From NCBI GenBank assembly GCA_019359725.1, contig JAHHGR010000003.1:1-64000 (forward strand): a DNA stretch of 64,000 nucleotides, given 5' to 3'. The translations under genes were made by a program, and so were the position numbers. This document shows positions 16,530-25,925 of the stretch, piece after piece; the stretch's first letter is position 1; every line of letters begins with the position of its first letter. This DNA comes from Aphanocapsa lilacina HA4352-LM1 (lineage in GTDB: Bacteria; Cyanobacteriota; Cyanobacteriia; Gloeobacterales; Gloeobacteraceae). Below the pieces are notes generated by a model. It was not told where the DNA came from. It saw only the letters and a list, made by a program, of their open reading frames with translations, and did not search any database.

Positions 16530-16766
16530 CTAACGGACCGACCGGCGCTCGGGTACGGGGTCGTAACCGCCCGGATGCAGCGGATGGCAGCGGCACAACC
16601 GTTGAGTGCCCAGCCAGATGCCCCCCGCCACCCCAAATCGCTCGATCGCCTGGCGGGTGTACTCCGAGCAGGTGGGCACGAAGCGGCAGGTGGGCGGCGT
16701 CAAAGGCGAAATAAACCGCTGGTAGAAGCGGATGGCCCCGGTGGCGGCCCTGCGGACAAGCTTCAT
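16530..16766 (-). CDS. yidD: Membrane protein insertion efficiency factor YidD
   Basis: 78 residues from ATG 16766; the frame extends 13 codons upstream without family sequence. The conserved core is [25 protein letters not shown], with the two Cys of the YidD signature, then [17 protein letters not shown]. YidD is a small peripheral membrane protein that helps YidC-dependent insertion. In many bacteria it belongs to the rpmH-rnpA-yidD-yidC cluster near the replication origin; here those genes are absent and it precedes tatC. Its upstream side faces sipA with an inverted pair of DnaA-box-like sequences between them. Confidence 0.95.
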   Translation of the reverse strand: MKLVRRAATGAIRFYQRFISPLTPPTCRFVPTCSEYTRQAIERFGVAGGIWLGTQRLCRCHPLHPGGYDPVPERRSVR

Positions 16767-16817
16767 GGATAATCTTCCCGGAGGCCTCCAGCCTAGCAAG
16801 TCCAAAGTTTTCCGACT

Positions 16818-16839
16818 TTTTCCACAGGGCTGTGGAAAA
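16818..16839. promoter_or_regulatory. Inverted pair of cyanobacterial-type DnaA boxes
   Basis: TTTTCCACA at 16818-16826 and TGTGGAAAA at 16831-16839 form a perfect dyad; the symmetry extends one more base on each side of a 2-nt centre. TTTTCCACA is the DnaA-box form reported for several cyanobacteria. The site lies between the divergent starts of yidD and sipA, so it is not a terminator for either. It may be a DnaA-regulated promoter region or part of an origin. Confidence 0.5.
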
Positions 16840-16904
16840 CCTGGGGAAAGGTCGATATTCGCAGCGGCGGTACACTAGGGGCAGTGATTGCGTGGGATGG
16901 GGCG

Positions 16905-17126
16905 ATGGCCGGGATGGAAGTCGGACAAAAAGTGCGTCTGGTGCGGGTGCCGCCTTACGTCAAAACCGCCGACGCCATGCCCATGCTGCGCTCCTCGGCC
17001 TTTCTGGAGGTGGGTCAGGAAGGGCAAATTCTCGATCGCAGGCCCGGTAACTACTGGGCGGTGCGCTTCAAGCAGGGCGCCTTTCTCATCGACGGCGGCG
17101 ATCTCGAAGCGGCCGACCGAGCGTAG
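16905..17126 (+). CDS. sipA: SipA-like DUF3148 protein
   Basis: 73 residues from ATG 16905; ATG 16914 and a GTG at 16884 are alternatives. The core VGQKVRLVRVPPYVKTADAMPMLRS, then VGQEGQILDRRPGNYWAVRFKQGAFLIDG, matches the small SH3-like cyanobacterial DUF3148 family. That family includes SipA, which binds the histidine kinase NblS (Hik33) and influences high-light and nutrient-stress signalling. No NblS gene is in the window. It is divergent from yidD. The family call is firm; equating it with SipA function is by homology. Confidence 0.75.
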   Translation: MAGMEVGQKVRLVRVPPYVKTADAMPMLRSSAFLEVGQEGQILDRRPGNYWAVRFKQGAFLIDGGDLEAADRA

Positions 17127-17191
17127 TACCTGGTGGTGCATATTCTCCGGTTGCCGAGTGTAGAAAAAGGCAACCAACACTGCGATGCTTT

Positions 17192-20100
17192 ATGCCGTCT
17201 TTTCGCCGCGAGTTCCGGTTGGGTCTGGTTGTCTACGGTGGCGTCGCCCTGGCCATCTACATGAACGGGGTGTGCCAGGAGTTCTACAACGCCGTGCGCG
17301 GCCGGGGGCTCTACAAACTCATCAAAGCCCTGAGCGACTCGGACATCACGGTCGACGTCGTCTCGGGCACCTCCGCCGGGGGGATCAACGGCGTTCTGCT
17401 CGGTTACGCCCTCGCCAACAGCGACGAGCAGCGGGTCGTCGACTTCGAGGGATTCGCCCGGCTGTGGCGCGAGAACGGCGCCATCGACAAGTTGCTGCGC
17501 AAAGCCGAGGTGCGGCGGGCCAGCGATCGGATCGAATCGGTGCTCGACGGCGAGGGGTACTATCAGCAAAAGCTCTTCGAGGCGCTCCAAAGTGTCGGCC
17601 GGCCGCGCCCCATCCCAAACGGCACCGACGAGTGGCCCAGCCCAACGGCGGAACTCGACTTGTTCGTCACCGGCACCGACCTGTTGGGCCGGGTGACCCA
17701 GGCGCTCGACAATACAGGAAGCTGCATCGAGGTCAAAAACCACCGCTCGGTGTTCCTGCTCAAGCACCGCCGCGGACGGCGCGCGGAGTTCAATCCCGAC
17801 GAACCCGACCGCCTGCAGGCCCTGGCCAAACTCTGCCGGATCACTTCTTGCTTTCCGGTCGCTTTTCCGGTGGTGACCGTCAAATTGCCCACCGCCGATC
17901 CGACCGGCAGGCTCGCACCGCTCGTCGATCCGGTCGACCGGTTTCTGGTGCAGTGGGGGAAACTGGATAAGCGGGAACTGCCGGATGTGCCCCCCGACAA
18001 CGGCAACAACGAGCGGTGCTACCGGCTGCACTTTGTTGACGGCGGGGTTCTCGATAACCGGCCTTTTTCCCACACCCTGCGCCAGATCCACAGCCGCACC
18101 GCCTACCACCCGGTCTGCCGCAAGATGTTCTACATCGACCCCAGCCCGGATCTATTCACCGAAACGGATCGCTTCAAGAACATGCCCCGGCCGAACTTGC
18201 TCACGGTCATCGGCGATTCGCTGGTCGGCATGCCCACCTACGAAAGCATCGGTGAGGACCTGGAGGCCATCAACCGCTACAACGAAAAAGTCCGCCGCTA
18301 CCGCTATTTGCTCGAAGCGAAGCTGACCCGGCCCGAGACCTACCGGCGGCCGCCGCCCTTGCCCGGGGAAGTGAACTACCTGTACTGGCGCATCCGCCTG
18401 GTGACGCTGCGCGACCGAGTACTGCCGGTGATTTTAAGGTTGGAGGAACAAAAAACCGCCGCTCAGGCCAAGGCCCAGGAGCAGACCCTCCAGAAAGCTG
18501 CCGACTTGCTCACCAGTTTTATCGACGAGCGCGAATCGTTGCCCCGGCGCGAGGAGCACTTTCGTCTGGCAAGCGTGCAGGTGCGCGACCTCGATGTCGA
18601 ATACGCCCTGCGCAAGCACCGTTTCATCCTGCAAGTCGTCTGTGGGGATCTCGATCAAGGCGCCGATCTACCCGCTGCCCACTACAACCGCCTTAGCCGA
18701 CTCGCCCGGGCCCTCGGACGCCAGGTCGAACTGCTCGAAATCATCAAAGCGTCGCTACTGGACACGTTGAGCCGCGAAGAAATTGCTGCGGAGTTTCTCA
18801 ATCTCGTCGACCAGGACGTGCCCATCGCCGAACTGCGCGAGAATGTCCGCCTGCAGCTGTATGCCTATCTGCTCGCCGTCCACCGCGCCTTTTTGCTCAA
18901 CCAGGGTGAACCACCGAATCCGGCAGCGAGCTACTTCGCAGGGCTGATCGGCGCTGCGACCAATGCGGCTCGCGCCTATATCGATGGGGGTGACGAGCAA
19001 GTCGTCTGGCTCTCGCCGCGCACGCTCGAGGACACCTACGACGCCCTCAAAGCCAAAGGCAGCGGGATCAAGCCGTTCGATCTCGCCTTTGGGGTACTCT
19101 CGGAGGGGCCCGATTCCGGCGGAACCGAACCGCGGCCGGTGGATCTTGAAGACAGCATTTTGCATATTGTCGAGGCGGCGAGTGCACAGCTGATCGGCTT
19201 AGGCAGCTTTGAAGAGAGCTCCAGATACCTGCAGCTTTTTGACGAGTACCGGCATCTGGATGAGGAACTGCTGCCTTACGAATACCTGGCCGACTTTCAA
19301 GAAAAAGAACCTATCGAACTGGTGCGCATCAGCCCCCATGACGCGAAGATGGGCTACGGCGAGCGGTGCGACTGGAAGCGCAAGCTTGCCGGTGACGCGC
19401 TGTATGCCTTCGGCGGCTTCTTCAAGCGCTCCTGGCGCTCCAACGATATCCTCTGGGGGCGGCTGGACGGACTGAACCGCATCGTGCAGGCGCTCGTGAC
19501 GCGCGAGGCGCTGGGCCACTTCCGTCCATTTCTCAGGCAACAAGCCGATCTGCGTCTGCAGCGCTGGGTCGCATCACCCGAGCCCCACCGCGACGATCTG
19601 CGCCACTATCTGGCCCAGACATTCGTCGACAGCGCCTTTGGCCAGTCGCCCCAGGCCGAGCGAGAGCAACTGCTAGACAGCCTCGTAGCCCTGGCGGAGT
19701 CCGAAGACGGCCTTGCGGATTTTGAGCTGGAGAACTTTCAGAAGCGACTGGTCTTGATGGGGCACCGCGAAATTTTGGGGACAAATTTCCGCAGAGTGCT
19801 CGACGACGCCATTGCCGAACAACTCGATTGGAACGCCCAAAAGCTCAAGCCCCGCCGACCACAGACGCCGCCGACTTTTGAGCCCGCCACCGGGTACTTC
19901 GATCGCACCGTGAGCGCCCTAGCGGCGGTAGCCCTCGCCAGGCAGTCCCTGCAAAAGTACAATTCATTTGCCGAACTCGAACAGTTCTTCCTGAGCGAGT
20001 ATCGCGTCGGTTCGGAGGAACTGGGAACCGATGTGCCGCGGCCGGTGTTGTTCGCACTGGCCTCCCAGACCGTCCTGGTGTTGCGCGACATCATCTATTC

Positions 20101-20404
20101 CCTCGACACCAGGCTGGGGAGCAATCTAGTGTACCGGACGGCGGACCTCGCCGCCCAGGCGGGATACGGCCTGGCGCGTTTACTGGCGTTGCCGGTGCTG
20201 GGGGGAGCGGGTCTGGGGCAGGCGCTGCTGCGCCTGCTGATACGCGCCATGCCGCTGGGTTTTGGGTTGTACTGTCTGGTTCACTACTTGCGGCCATCGG
20301 TAGCGCTCTCCAATCCGACATGGCTGCTACTGGCCCTGGGAGCATTCGTGGTGTCCTGGCTTTTGGGGGAATTGCTGGCGGCTACCGGTGCGTCGCGCAC
20401 CTGA
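17192..20404 (+). CDS. Large patatin-like phospholipase-family protein
   Basis: 1070 residues. The N-terminal 320 residues carry the patatin hydrolase: the oxyanion loop region GLVVYGGVALAIYMNG, the nucleophile elbow GTSAGG (Ser61) and the catalytic Asp in FVDGGVLDNRPF (about residue 283). Patatins hydrolyse acyl ester bonds of membrane lipids with a Ser-Asp dyad. The long middle is helical and rich in charged residues. The C-terminus has two or three hydrophobic helices (LGFGLYCLVHYLRPSVAL, WLLLALGAFVVSWLLGELLA), so it is membrane-anchored. Patatin-related proteins of this unusual length form a recognised subgroup (TIGR03607-like, from memory). It stands alone between sipA and purC. Confidence 0.85.
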   Translation: MPSFRREFRLGLVVYGGVALAIYMNGVCQEFYNAVRGRGLYKLIKALSDSDITVDVVSGTSAGGINGVLLGYALANSDEQRVVDFEGFARLWRENGAIDKLLRKAEVRRASDRIESVLDGEGYYQQKLFEALQSVGRPRPIPNGTDEWPSPTAELDLFVTGTDLLGRVTQALDNTGSCIEVKNHRSVFLLKHRRGRRAEFNPDEPDRLQALAKLCRITSCFPVAFPVVTVKLPTADPTGRLAPLVDPVDRFLVQWGKLDKRELPDVPPDNGNNERCYRLHFVDGGVLDNRPFSHTLRQIHSRTAYHPVCRKMFYIDPSPDLFTETDRFKNMPRPNLLTVIGDSLVGMPTYESIGEDLEAINRYNEKVRRYRYLLEAKLTRPETYRRPPPLPGEVNYLYWRIRLVTLRDRVLPVILRLEEQKTAAQAKAQEQTLQKAADLLTSFIDERESLPRREEHFRLASVQVRDLDVEYALRKHRFILQVVCGDLDQGADLPAAHYNRLSRLARALGRQVELLEIIKASLLDTLSREEIAAEFLNLVDQDVPIAELRENVRLQLYAYLLAVHRAFLLNQGEPPNPAASYFAGLIGAATNAARAYIDGGDEQVVWLSPRTLEDTYDALKAKGSGIKPFDLAFGVLSEGPDSGGTEPRPVDLEDSILHIVEAASAQLIGLGSFEESSRYLQLFDEYRHLDEELLPYEYLADFQEKEPIELVRISPHDAKMGYGERCDWKRKLAGDALYAFGGFFKRSWRSNDILWGRLDGLNRIVQALVTREALGHFRPFLRQQADLRLQRWVASPEPHRDDLRHYLAQTFVDSAFGQSPQAEREQLLDSLVALAESEDGLADFELENFQKRLVLMGHREILGTNFRRVLDDAIAEQLDWNAQKLKPRRPQTPPTFEPATGYFDRTVSALAAVALARQSLQKYNSFAELEQFFLSEYRVGSEELGTDVPRPVLFALASQTVLVLRDIIYSLDTRLGSNLVYRTADLAAQAGYGLARLLALPVLGGAGLGQALLRLLIRAMPLGFGLYCLVHYLRPSVALSNPTWLLLALGAFVVSWLLGELLAATGASRT

Positions 20405-20589
20405 CCCGCCGCCGGTGGCGATGTGCTCAGCGACGCGGTGGTGCGGGGTCTACGCCGTCGAGCGCCGGACAGTCAACAAGCAAGTGTCCCACCAGCAATT
20501 GCAGGCCGTGCGTTCCGCAGTCCAGGGATGCTGCAGGCTCCCGGCACCCGGCATCTGCTAACGTGATCTTGCAACCTGGAGCGCAGGCC

Positions 20590-21306
20590 GTGGCAGATAT
20601 CCTCTACGAAGGCAAGGCAAAAATCATCTACCCCACCCCTGACCCGGCGATCGTGCTCGCGGTCTTCAAAGACGACGCCACCGCCTTCAACGCCCAAAAA
20701 CGCGGTACGATCCCGGGCAAGGGTACCGTCAACGCCACAGTCTCGGCGAAATTGTTTTTGCTGTTGGAGCGCTCGGGTGTGCCCACCCACTACATTGACC
20801 AGCCGGCGGCCAACCAGTTGCTGTTTCGCCGTCTGAAGATGATCCCGCTTGAAGTGGTAGTGCGCAATATCGTGGCGGGCAGCCTCGTCAAGCGCACGGG
20901 ACTGGCGAGCGGCACGGTGCTGGGCGAAGCGATCGTCGAGTTCTATTACAAAAACGACGCCCTGGGCGACCCGCTGCTCAACGACGAACATATTCTCAAA
21001 GTCCTCGCCACCGTCGACGCGCTGCAACTGGCCGAATTGCGCCGCTCGGCTATGCAGGTCAACGCTATTTTGAGCGCTTTCTACCACGAGTGCGGCATCC
21101 GACTGGTGGACTTCAAACTGGAGTACGGCTACGACGGGGCGGGGCAATTGCAACTTGGAGACGAACTGAGTCCGGACAACTGCCGACTCTGGACTCTAAA
21201 GGAGGACCGCATCCTCGATAAAGACCGCTTCCGCTTCGATATGGGCGAGGTCGAGGGCGCCTACCAGGAAGTCCTGGCCAGGGTGGTCGCCAAAGCCGGC
21301 CCTTGA
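20590..21306 (+). CDS. purC: Phosphoribosylaminoimidazole-succinocarboxamide synthase (SAICAR synthetase)
   Basis: 238 residues from GTG 20590, which restores the family N-terminus ADILYEGKAKIIY; the upstream frame is unrelated. PurC joins CAIR and aspartate with ATP in purine synthesis. Visible motifs are KDDATAFNAQKRGTIPGKG, VVVRNIVAGSLVKRTG, EFYYKNDALGDPLLNDEHI, LVDFKLEYGYD and the Asp-rich LGDELSPDNCRLW. Length is normal for bacterial PurC. A strong hairpin terminator follows directly, shared with convergent ftsH. Confidence 0.95.
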   Translation: MADILYEGKAKIIYPTPDPAIVLAVFKDDATAFNAQKRGTIPGKGTVNATVSAKLFLLLERSGVPTHYIDQPAANQLLFRRLKMIPLEVVVRNIVAGSLVKRTGLASGTVLGEAIVEFYYKNDALGDPLLNDEHILKVLATVDALQLAELRRSAMQVNAILSAFYHECGIRLVDFKLEYGYDGAGQLQLGDELSPDNCRLWTLKEDRILDKDRFRFDMGEVEGAYQEVLARVVAKAGP

Positions 21307-21314
21307 AGCGCAAA

Positions 21315-21341
21315 GCCCGCGGCTGGGGTACAGCCGCGGGC
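21315..21341. terminator. Bidirectional hairpin terminator between purC and ftsH
   Basis: An 11-bp perfect GC-rich stem (GCCCGCGGCTG / CAGCCGCGGGC) with a 5-nt loop. It lies 8 bp after the purC stop and 23 bp before the ftsH stop. The U tracts are short, so it is a weak Rho-independent terminator by sequence but well placed. Confidence 0.8.
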
Positions 21342-21364
21342 CTTAAAGCAGCACAAATCGCGAC

Positions 21365-23200
21365 CTAGGCGGCAGCCTTGTTCAGCGAGGTCTCGATGAG
21401 CTGTTCCAGCTCTTCGGCATCGACCGTTTCTTTCTGGACGAGCACCTCGGTGACTCTATCCATCAAGTTGCGGTGGCTGAGCAGGACGCTCTTGGAGAGC
21501 GCGTAGGCTTTCTCGATCAGTTCGCGGATTTCTTCGTCGATCACCGAGGCGGTATGCTCGGAGAAGTCGCGCTCGGTCATGATGTCGCGGCCCAGGAACA
21601 TGCTGCCGCCCTGGCGACCGAGGGCCACCGGGCCGAGCTTCTCGCTCATGCCGTAGCGGGTCACCATGTTGCGGGCGATCTGTGCCACCTGCTGCAGGTC
21701 GTTGGTTGCACCGGTGGTCACTTCCGCCTCGCCGTAGACAATCTCCTCGGCAATGCGACCGCCCAGGGCGACGGCCATCATGTTTGTCATGTAGGCGCGG
21801 CTGTAGAGGCCCGAGTCGGCGCGCTCTTCGTCGGGCACAAACCAGGTGAGACCACCGGCCATTCCGCGCGGAATGATCGAGATCTTCTGGACCGGGTCGT
21901 ACTCAGGCAGCAAAGCACCCACCAGGGCGTGGCCAACCTCGTGGTAAGCCACCAGCCACTTGCGCTTCTCGGTCATCAGGCGGTTTTTCTTCTCGGGACC
22001 GGCCAGAACGCGGTCGACTGCGTCGTTGACCTCGTCCATCGAGATTTCGGTGAGGTTGCGGCGGGCGGCGAGGATCGCCGCTTCGTTGAGCAGGTTGGCC
22101 AGGTCCGCGCCGGTGAAACCAGGCGTGCGGCGGGCGATCTTTTCAAGATCGATATCTTTGCCCAGGGTCTTGCCGCGGGCGTGGACTTTGAGGATCTCAA
22201 GACGGCCCTTGAAATCGGGGCGATCGACCACCACCTGCCGGTCGAAGCGGCCCGGGCGCAACAGCGCCGCATCCAGCACGTCGGGGCGGTTGGTGGCGGC
22301 GATGATGATGATGCCGGTGTTGCCCTCGAAGCCGTCCATCTCGACGAGCAACTGGTTGAGGGTCTGCTCGCGCTCGTCGTTGCCGCCACCCAGGCCCGCA
22401 CCGCGCTGGCGGCCGACCGCGTCGATTTCGTCGATGAACACGATGCAGGGGGCGTTCTTCTTGGCCTGCTCAAAGAGGTCGCGCACGCGGGAAGCCCCCA
22501 CGCCCACGAACATCTCGACGAACTCCGAACCTGAGATAGAAAAGAAGGGCACCCCCGCCTCACCGGCCACAGCCTTGGCCAGCAGGGTTTTGCCGGTGCC
22601 CGGAGGACCGACCAGCAGCACGCCCTTGGGGATCTTGGCGCCTACGGCGGTGAAGCGCTCCGAATTTTTCAAAAAGTCGACGACCTCCTGCAGTTCGAGC
22701 TTCGCCTCCTCGACCCCGGCTACGTCCGTAAAGGTGGTCTTGGTCTGCGGCTCCATCTGCACGCGGGCTTTGGATTTGCCGAAGTTCATCGCCTGGTTGC
22801 CGGGGCCGCCCTGGGCGCGACGCAGCAGGAAGAAAAGACCACCCAACAGCAGCAGCGGGAAGAAGAAAGAACTGAGGGCGGAGAACCAGAAGTTGTTGCT
22901 GCTCGGCTGGTTCACCGACGCCTCGACGCCATTCTTCTCCAGAATCGTGTAGAGCTGCCGGTCGCCGGGCGGAATATTCACCCGCACCTTGGAGTCGTCT
23001 TTGAGAGTGACCGTGGCGTTGGAGCCCTCTTGATTGACGATCACCGACTTGACCTGACCCTGCTGCACCTGCTGAATGAACTCGCTATAGCGCAGCTCCG
23101 GCTGGGCCTGGGGCTGACCGCTGAAAAATGCGCTCGCCAGCGAAATCACGACGATTGCCAGCAGCACGTATAAACCTGCGTTGCGCCAGTTCTTATTCAC
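21365..23200 (-). CDS. ftsH: ATP-dependent zinc metalloprotease FtsH
   Basis: 611 residues with a GTG start, GGAGGA upstream. Membrane-anchored AAA+ protease that degrades damaged membrane proteins; in cyanobacteria FtsH removes photodamaged D1. Two membrane helices ([17 protein letters not shown] and [17 protein letters not shown]) bracket the periplasmic domain. Walker A is GPPGTGKT, Walker [11 protein letters not shown], with the SRH region [18 protein letters not shown]. The zinc site is HEVGH near residue 420. The C-terminus is the usual helical end. It lies downstream of petD on the same strand but behind a hairpin, so it is probably transcribed separately. Confidence 0.97.
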   Translation of the reverse strand: MNKNWRNAGLYVLLAIVVISLASAFFSGQPQAQPELRYSEFIQQVQQGQVKSVIVNQEGSNATVTLKDDSKVRVNIPPGDRQLYTILEKNGVEASVNQPSSNNFWFSALSSFFFPLLLLGGLFFLLRRAQGGPGNQAMNFGKSKARVQMEPQTKTTFTDVAGVEEAKLELQEVVDFLKNSERFTAVGAKIPKGVLLVGPPGTGKTLLAKAVAGEAGVPFFSISGSEFVEMFVGVGASRVRDLFEQAKKNAPCIVFIDEIDAVGRQRGAGLGGGNDEREQTLNQLLVEMDGFEGNTGIIIIAATNRPDVLDAALLRPGRFDRQVVVDRPDFKGRLEILKVHARGKTLGKDIDLEKIARRTPGFTGADLANLLNEAAILAARRNLTEISMDEVNDAVDRVLAGPEKKNRLMTEKRKWLVAYHEVGHALVGALLPEYDPVQKISIIPRGMAGGLTWFVPDEERADSGLYSRAYMTNMMAVALGGRIAEEIVYGEAEVTTGATNDLQQVAQIARNMVTRYGMSEKLGPVALGRQGGSMFLGRDIMTERDFSEHTASVIDEEIRELIEKAYALSKSVLLSHRNLMDRVTEVLVQKETVDAEELEQLIETSLNKAAA

Positions 23201-23341
23201 CGAACGGCTTCCTCCTGGACGCGAGTGTTAAGTTTATTAACTTCTTTTAACCTAAGCGAGCGGACAGCGTCCGTCAACTATCAGCTTTCCTTCCATTATG
23301 GCCTCGATGCGCCCGGGGCGCACTTTTGAGACCAGTCAAAT

Positions 23342-23366
23342 GGGGCGCAGGAATTTCCTGCGCCCC
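23342..23366. terminator. Hairpin terminator downstream of petB-petD
   Basis: An 11-bp perfect stem, GGGGCGCAGGA / TCCTGCGCCCC, with a 3-nt loop, 24 bp beyond the petD stop. It separates the cytochrome b6f genes from ftsH. The U tract is weak. Nothing else is seen in the 23201-23389 gap. Confidence 0.75.
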
Positions 23367-23389
23367 TGATGTGAAAGTCGGTTGGCAAT

Positions 23390-23869
23390 CTAGAACAGGC
23401 CCAGGGTCAGCGACTTGGGAATGTCGGGGATCATCGCACCGATACCCAGGTACATAGTGACCACGGTGCCAATCAAGAAGACGGCGGTGGCCAGCGGGCG
23501 GCGGAACGGGTTCTGGAACTTGTTGACGTTCTCGATGAACGGCACCAGCGCCAGGCCGATCGGGATGGCGGCCATCAGCACGACGCCCAGCAACTTGTTG
23601 GGAACGACGCGCAGGATCTGGAAGACCGGGTAGAAGTACCACTCCGGCAGGATGTGCAGGGGCGTGTTGAACGGGTCGGCGGGTTCGCCCATCTTGGCCG
23701 GGTCGAGCACGGCCAGGGCGATGACGCCGAAGATGGTTCCCAGGATCACGACGCCGAAAATCAGAATGTCGTTGGGCCAGAAGGGCTCACCGTAAGTGTT
23801 GTGGCCCATGCCTTGCTCAAGAAGCTCACGGATTTCCGGATCGTCCAGTTCGGGGCGCTTTAGCGGCAT
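23390..23869 (-). CDS. petD: Cytochrome b6f complex subunit IV
   Basis: 159 residues. Subunit IV supplies the C-terminal half of the cytochrome b core and the quinol-oxidation pocket (the PEWY loop). Three membrane helices are visible, with [18 protein letters not shown] intact and the N-terminus [14 protein letters not shown] typical. The ATG has GGAG ten bases upstream. It follows petB by 38 bp, the usual petBD operon, and ends before a hairpin terminator. Confidence 0.97.
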   Translation of the reverse strand: MPLKRPELDDPEIRELLEQGMGHNTYGEPFWPNDILIFGVVILGTIFGVIALAVLDPAKMGEPADPFNTPLHILPEWYFYPVFQILRVVPNKLLGVVLMAAIPIGLALVPFIENVNKFQNPFRRPLATAVFLIGTVVTMYLGIGAMIPDIPKSLTLGLF

Positions 23870-23907
23870 GTCTTTCTCTCCTTAGTCCAGAATCTACGGT
23901 GGAGCAC

Positions 23908-24555
23908 TTACAGGGGACCGGAGATGCCCTGCTTGCGGATCATCAAGAAGTGCATCAGCATGAAAACGACTGTCAGCCAGGGTAACACAAAGGTGTGGGC
24001 GCTGTAGAAACGGGTGAGTGTCTCCTGGCCGACCCCGGCGCCGCCGCGCAGAAATTCAACGATCAAATCGCCCACTACCGGGATTGCTGAGGGCACCTGG
24101 GTAACGATCTTGACCGCCCAATAGCCGACCTGGTCCCAGGGGAGCGAATAGCCGGTCACCCCGAAGCTGACCGTCAGGCACGCCAAAAGCACGCCGGTGA
24201 CCCAGGTCAACTCGCGCGGACGCTTGAAGCCGCCGGTCAAGTAGACCCGAAAGGTGTGCAGGATCATCGCGAGCACCATCATCGAGGCCGACCAGCGATG
24301 GATCGAGCGGATAAGCCAGCCGAAGCTCACCTCGTCCATGATGTAGTTGACCGAACTGAAGGCTTCGGCGACCGTCGGCTTGTAGTAGTAGGTCATCGCA
24401 AAGCCGGTGGCAAATTGGACCAAAAAGCAAATCAGCGTCACCCCGCCCAGACAATAGAAAATGTTCACGTGGGGAGGAACGTACTTGCTGGTGATGTCGT
24501 CCGCGATTGCCTGGACCTCCAGGCGCTCTTGGAACCAGTCGTATACCTTGCTCAT
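23908..24555 (-). CDS. petB: Cytochrome b6
   Basis: 215 residues from ATG 24555 (AAGGA upstream); the frame extends 25 codons further but without family sequence. Cytochrome b6 binds two b haems and one c-type haem in the b6f complex between photosystems. The N-terminus [20 protein letters not shown] is canonical. The haem-ligand His pairs lie in SIHRWSAS / [13 protein letters not shown] and [20 protein letters not shown]. The Cys for the extra haem is in NIFYCLGG. Co-transcribed with petD and divergent from an Rrf2-family regulator. Confidence 0.97.
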   Translation of the reverse strand: MSKVYDWFQERLEVQAIADDITSKYVPPHVNIFYCLGGVTLICFLVQFATGFAMTYYYKPTVAEAFSSVNYIMDEVSFGWLIRSIHRWSASMMVLAMILHTFRVYLTGGFKRPRELTWVTGVLLACLTVSFGVTGYSLPWDQVGYWAVKIVTQVPSAIPVVGDLIVEFLRGGAGVGQETLTRFYSAHTFVLPWLTVVFMLMHFLMIRKQGISGPL

Positions 24556-24648
24556 AAGACCGGAGTCCTTGCAATAAATTGCGCTTTCCGTATGAATGTA
24601 ACACCGGCCCGAGAAGACGACTCGACGCAATTTACAATACTTAACAAA
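24556..24648. promoter_or_regulatory. Divergent control region between petB and the Rrf2 gene
   Basis: This 93-bp AT-richer stretch must hold the promoters of both petBD and the regulator. It contains a dyad, GCAATAAATTGC (24571-24582), and a related half-site GCAATTTAC at 24628-24636. Such sites are plausible operators for the Rrf2 protein, but no clear consensus promoter pair could be fixed. Confidence 0.4.
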
Positions 24649-25095
24649 GTGCTGAAACTATCGACCCGTGGGCACTACAGCGTCAAAGCCATGCTGGATC
24701 TGGCCATTCACCGCCACGATCCCCCCCAGTCGATCCGCCAGATTGCCCATCGACAGAACATTTCTAAACATTTTCTGGAGCAACTCCTCATCATTCTGAG
24801 ACAAAGCGGCTTCGTGCGTTCGGTGCGGGGGGTACAGGGAGGGTACGTCCTGGCGCGGTCCCCGGCCCAGATTACCCTCGGGGAGATTTTACGGGCGGTG
24901 GGCGACGGGATGGCGCCCCTAGGCAGGCTCGAGTGCGACGGTGCCCAGGCGGAAGATTGGGTGACGATGGCGCTGTGGAGCCGGGTGCACCGCTCGGTAG
25001 AGGCGGCCCTCGACCGGATTACGCTTGAAGATCTTTATCACGACGCCAGAAGCCGCCAGGCCACCATGAGCGAAGAGGGCGAATTTGTGATCTAA
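24649..25095 (+). CDS. Rrf2-family transcriptional regulator
   Basis: 148 residues from GTG 24649, which gives the canonical Rrf2 start [19 protein letters not shown]; an ATG 19 codons upstream adds unrelated residues. The winged helix-turn-helix reads [34 protein letters not shown], then [21 protein letters not shown]. Iron-sulfur Rrf2 proteins (IscR, NsrR, RsrR) carry three Cys or equivalent ligands in the next loop; here only one Cys is seen (LECDG), so cluster binding in the IscR manner is unlikely. It is divergent from petBD, which may be its target. Its stop overlaps the convergent SAM hydrolase by 4 bp. Confidence 0.85.
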   Translation: MLKLSTRGHYSVKAMLDLAIHRHDPPQSIRQIAHRQNISKHFLEQLLIILRQSGFVRSVRGVQGGYVLARSPAQITLGEILRAVGDGMAPLGRLECDGAQAEDWVTMALWSRVHRSVEAALDRITLEDLYHDARSRQATMSEEGEFVI

Positions 25096-25874
25096 CGGGC
25101 GACGCGCAACTGCAGCTGCATGACCACCAGCTGGCCCACCCCTACCCCCAGGCGGCGCGCGCAATCGCCCCCTTCGAACATCAGTTGTACGAAGCCGTGG
25201 CTGGCGATTTGCGCCTGGAGCTTGCCGGCGGCGATTTCGCAGCTGTCGATCGAGAAGTTGAAGCGGTGGCCGCCGATGCGGATCTCCCAGGGCTGCTCGA
25301 CCACCCATTCGCCGGGAATGTTGGTGATCAAGTTGCCAAAGTGATCGACTTTTTGGATCTGACCGTGGATGCTGTCGGCGCGGCGGTGGGCAAGATCAAC
25401 CTCGAAGCGCGCCAGCGACTGCGGGTCGATCGCCCGGCCCAGGTGCGAGAGTGGTTTACCCAGGGCAATCGCCGCCGCCGCCGGAGCAAAGACGTCGCGC
25501 CCGCGAAAGAGTCGCCCGTTTGCAGAATTTGGAAGACTCAGTTCCACCGCTTCGTGGGCCGGTTCGATGTCGAGCACACCGTCAAACAGGCCGTTGTCGG
25601 GGCCGACAAAAGCGTACTCGGCGGTGCGAAAGGCGATGGCGCGCTGGCCCATCGCCGCACCCGGATCGACAATCGCCAGATACACGGTGTTCTTAGGGAA
25701 GCTTCGATAGGCGGTCATCAGCTCAAATCGCCCCGAGAGCAGATCCTGCGGCTGAATCTGGTGGGTGAGATCGACGAGGGTGGCCTGTGGGCAAAGCTTG
25801 AGAAGCATCCCCTTGATGGTGCCGACGGTGCTGTTCTCCAAACCATAGTCGCTCAGGAGGGTAATCACTGGCAT
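25092..25874 (-). CDS. DUF62 family SAM hydroxide adenosyltransferase-like protein
   Basis: 260 residues. The family (relatives of fluorinase and chlorinase) splits S-adenosylmethionine into adenosine and methionine using a water or hydroxide. The start MPVITLLSDYG, VDLTHQIQPQDL, YLAIVDPGAAMGQRAI (Asp70, Arg78), FVGPDNGLF and HFGNLITNIP all fit. The usual FHGRD segment reads FRGRDVFAP, so the His I expect there is Arg124; from memory that His belongs to the catalytic triad. It is monocistronic here, convergent with the Rrf2 gene. Confidence 0.8.
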   Translation of the reverse strand: MPVITLLSDYGLENSTVGTIKGMLLKLCPQATLVDLTHQIQPQDLLSGRFELMTAYRSFPKNTVYLAIVDPGAAMGQRAIAFRTAEYAFVGPDNGLFDGVLDIEPAHEAVELSLPNSANGRLFRGRDVFAPAAAAIALGKPLSHLGRAIDPQSLARFEVDLAHRRADSIHGQIQKVDHFGNLITNIPGEWVVEQPWEIRIGGHRFNFSIDSCEIAAGKLQAQIASHGFVQLMFEGGDCARRLGVGVGQLVVMQLQLRVAR

Positions 25875-25925
25875 CTTCTGTCTGCTCTCCAGGATGACTG
25901 TCTATTCTCAGCTTAGAATCGACTT

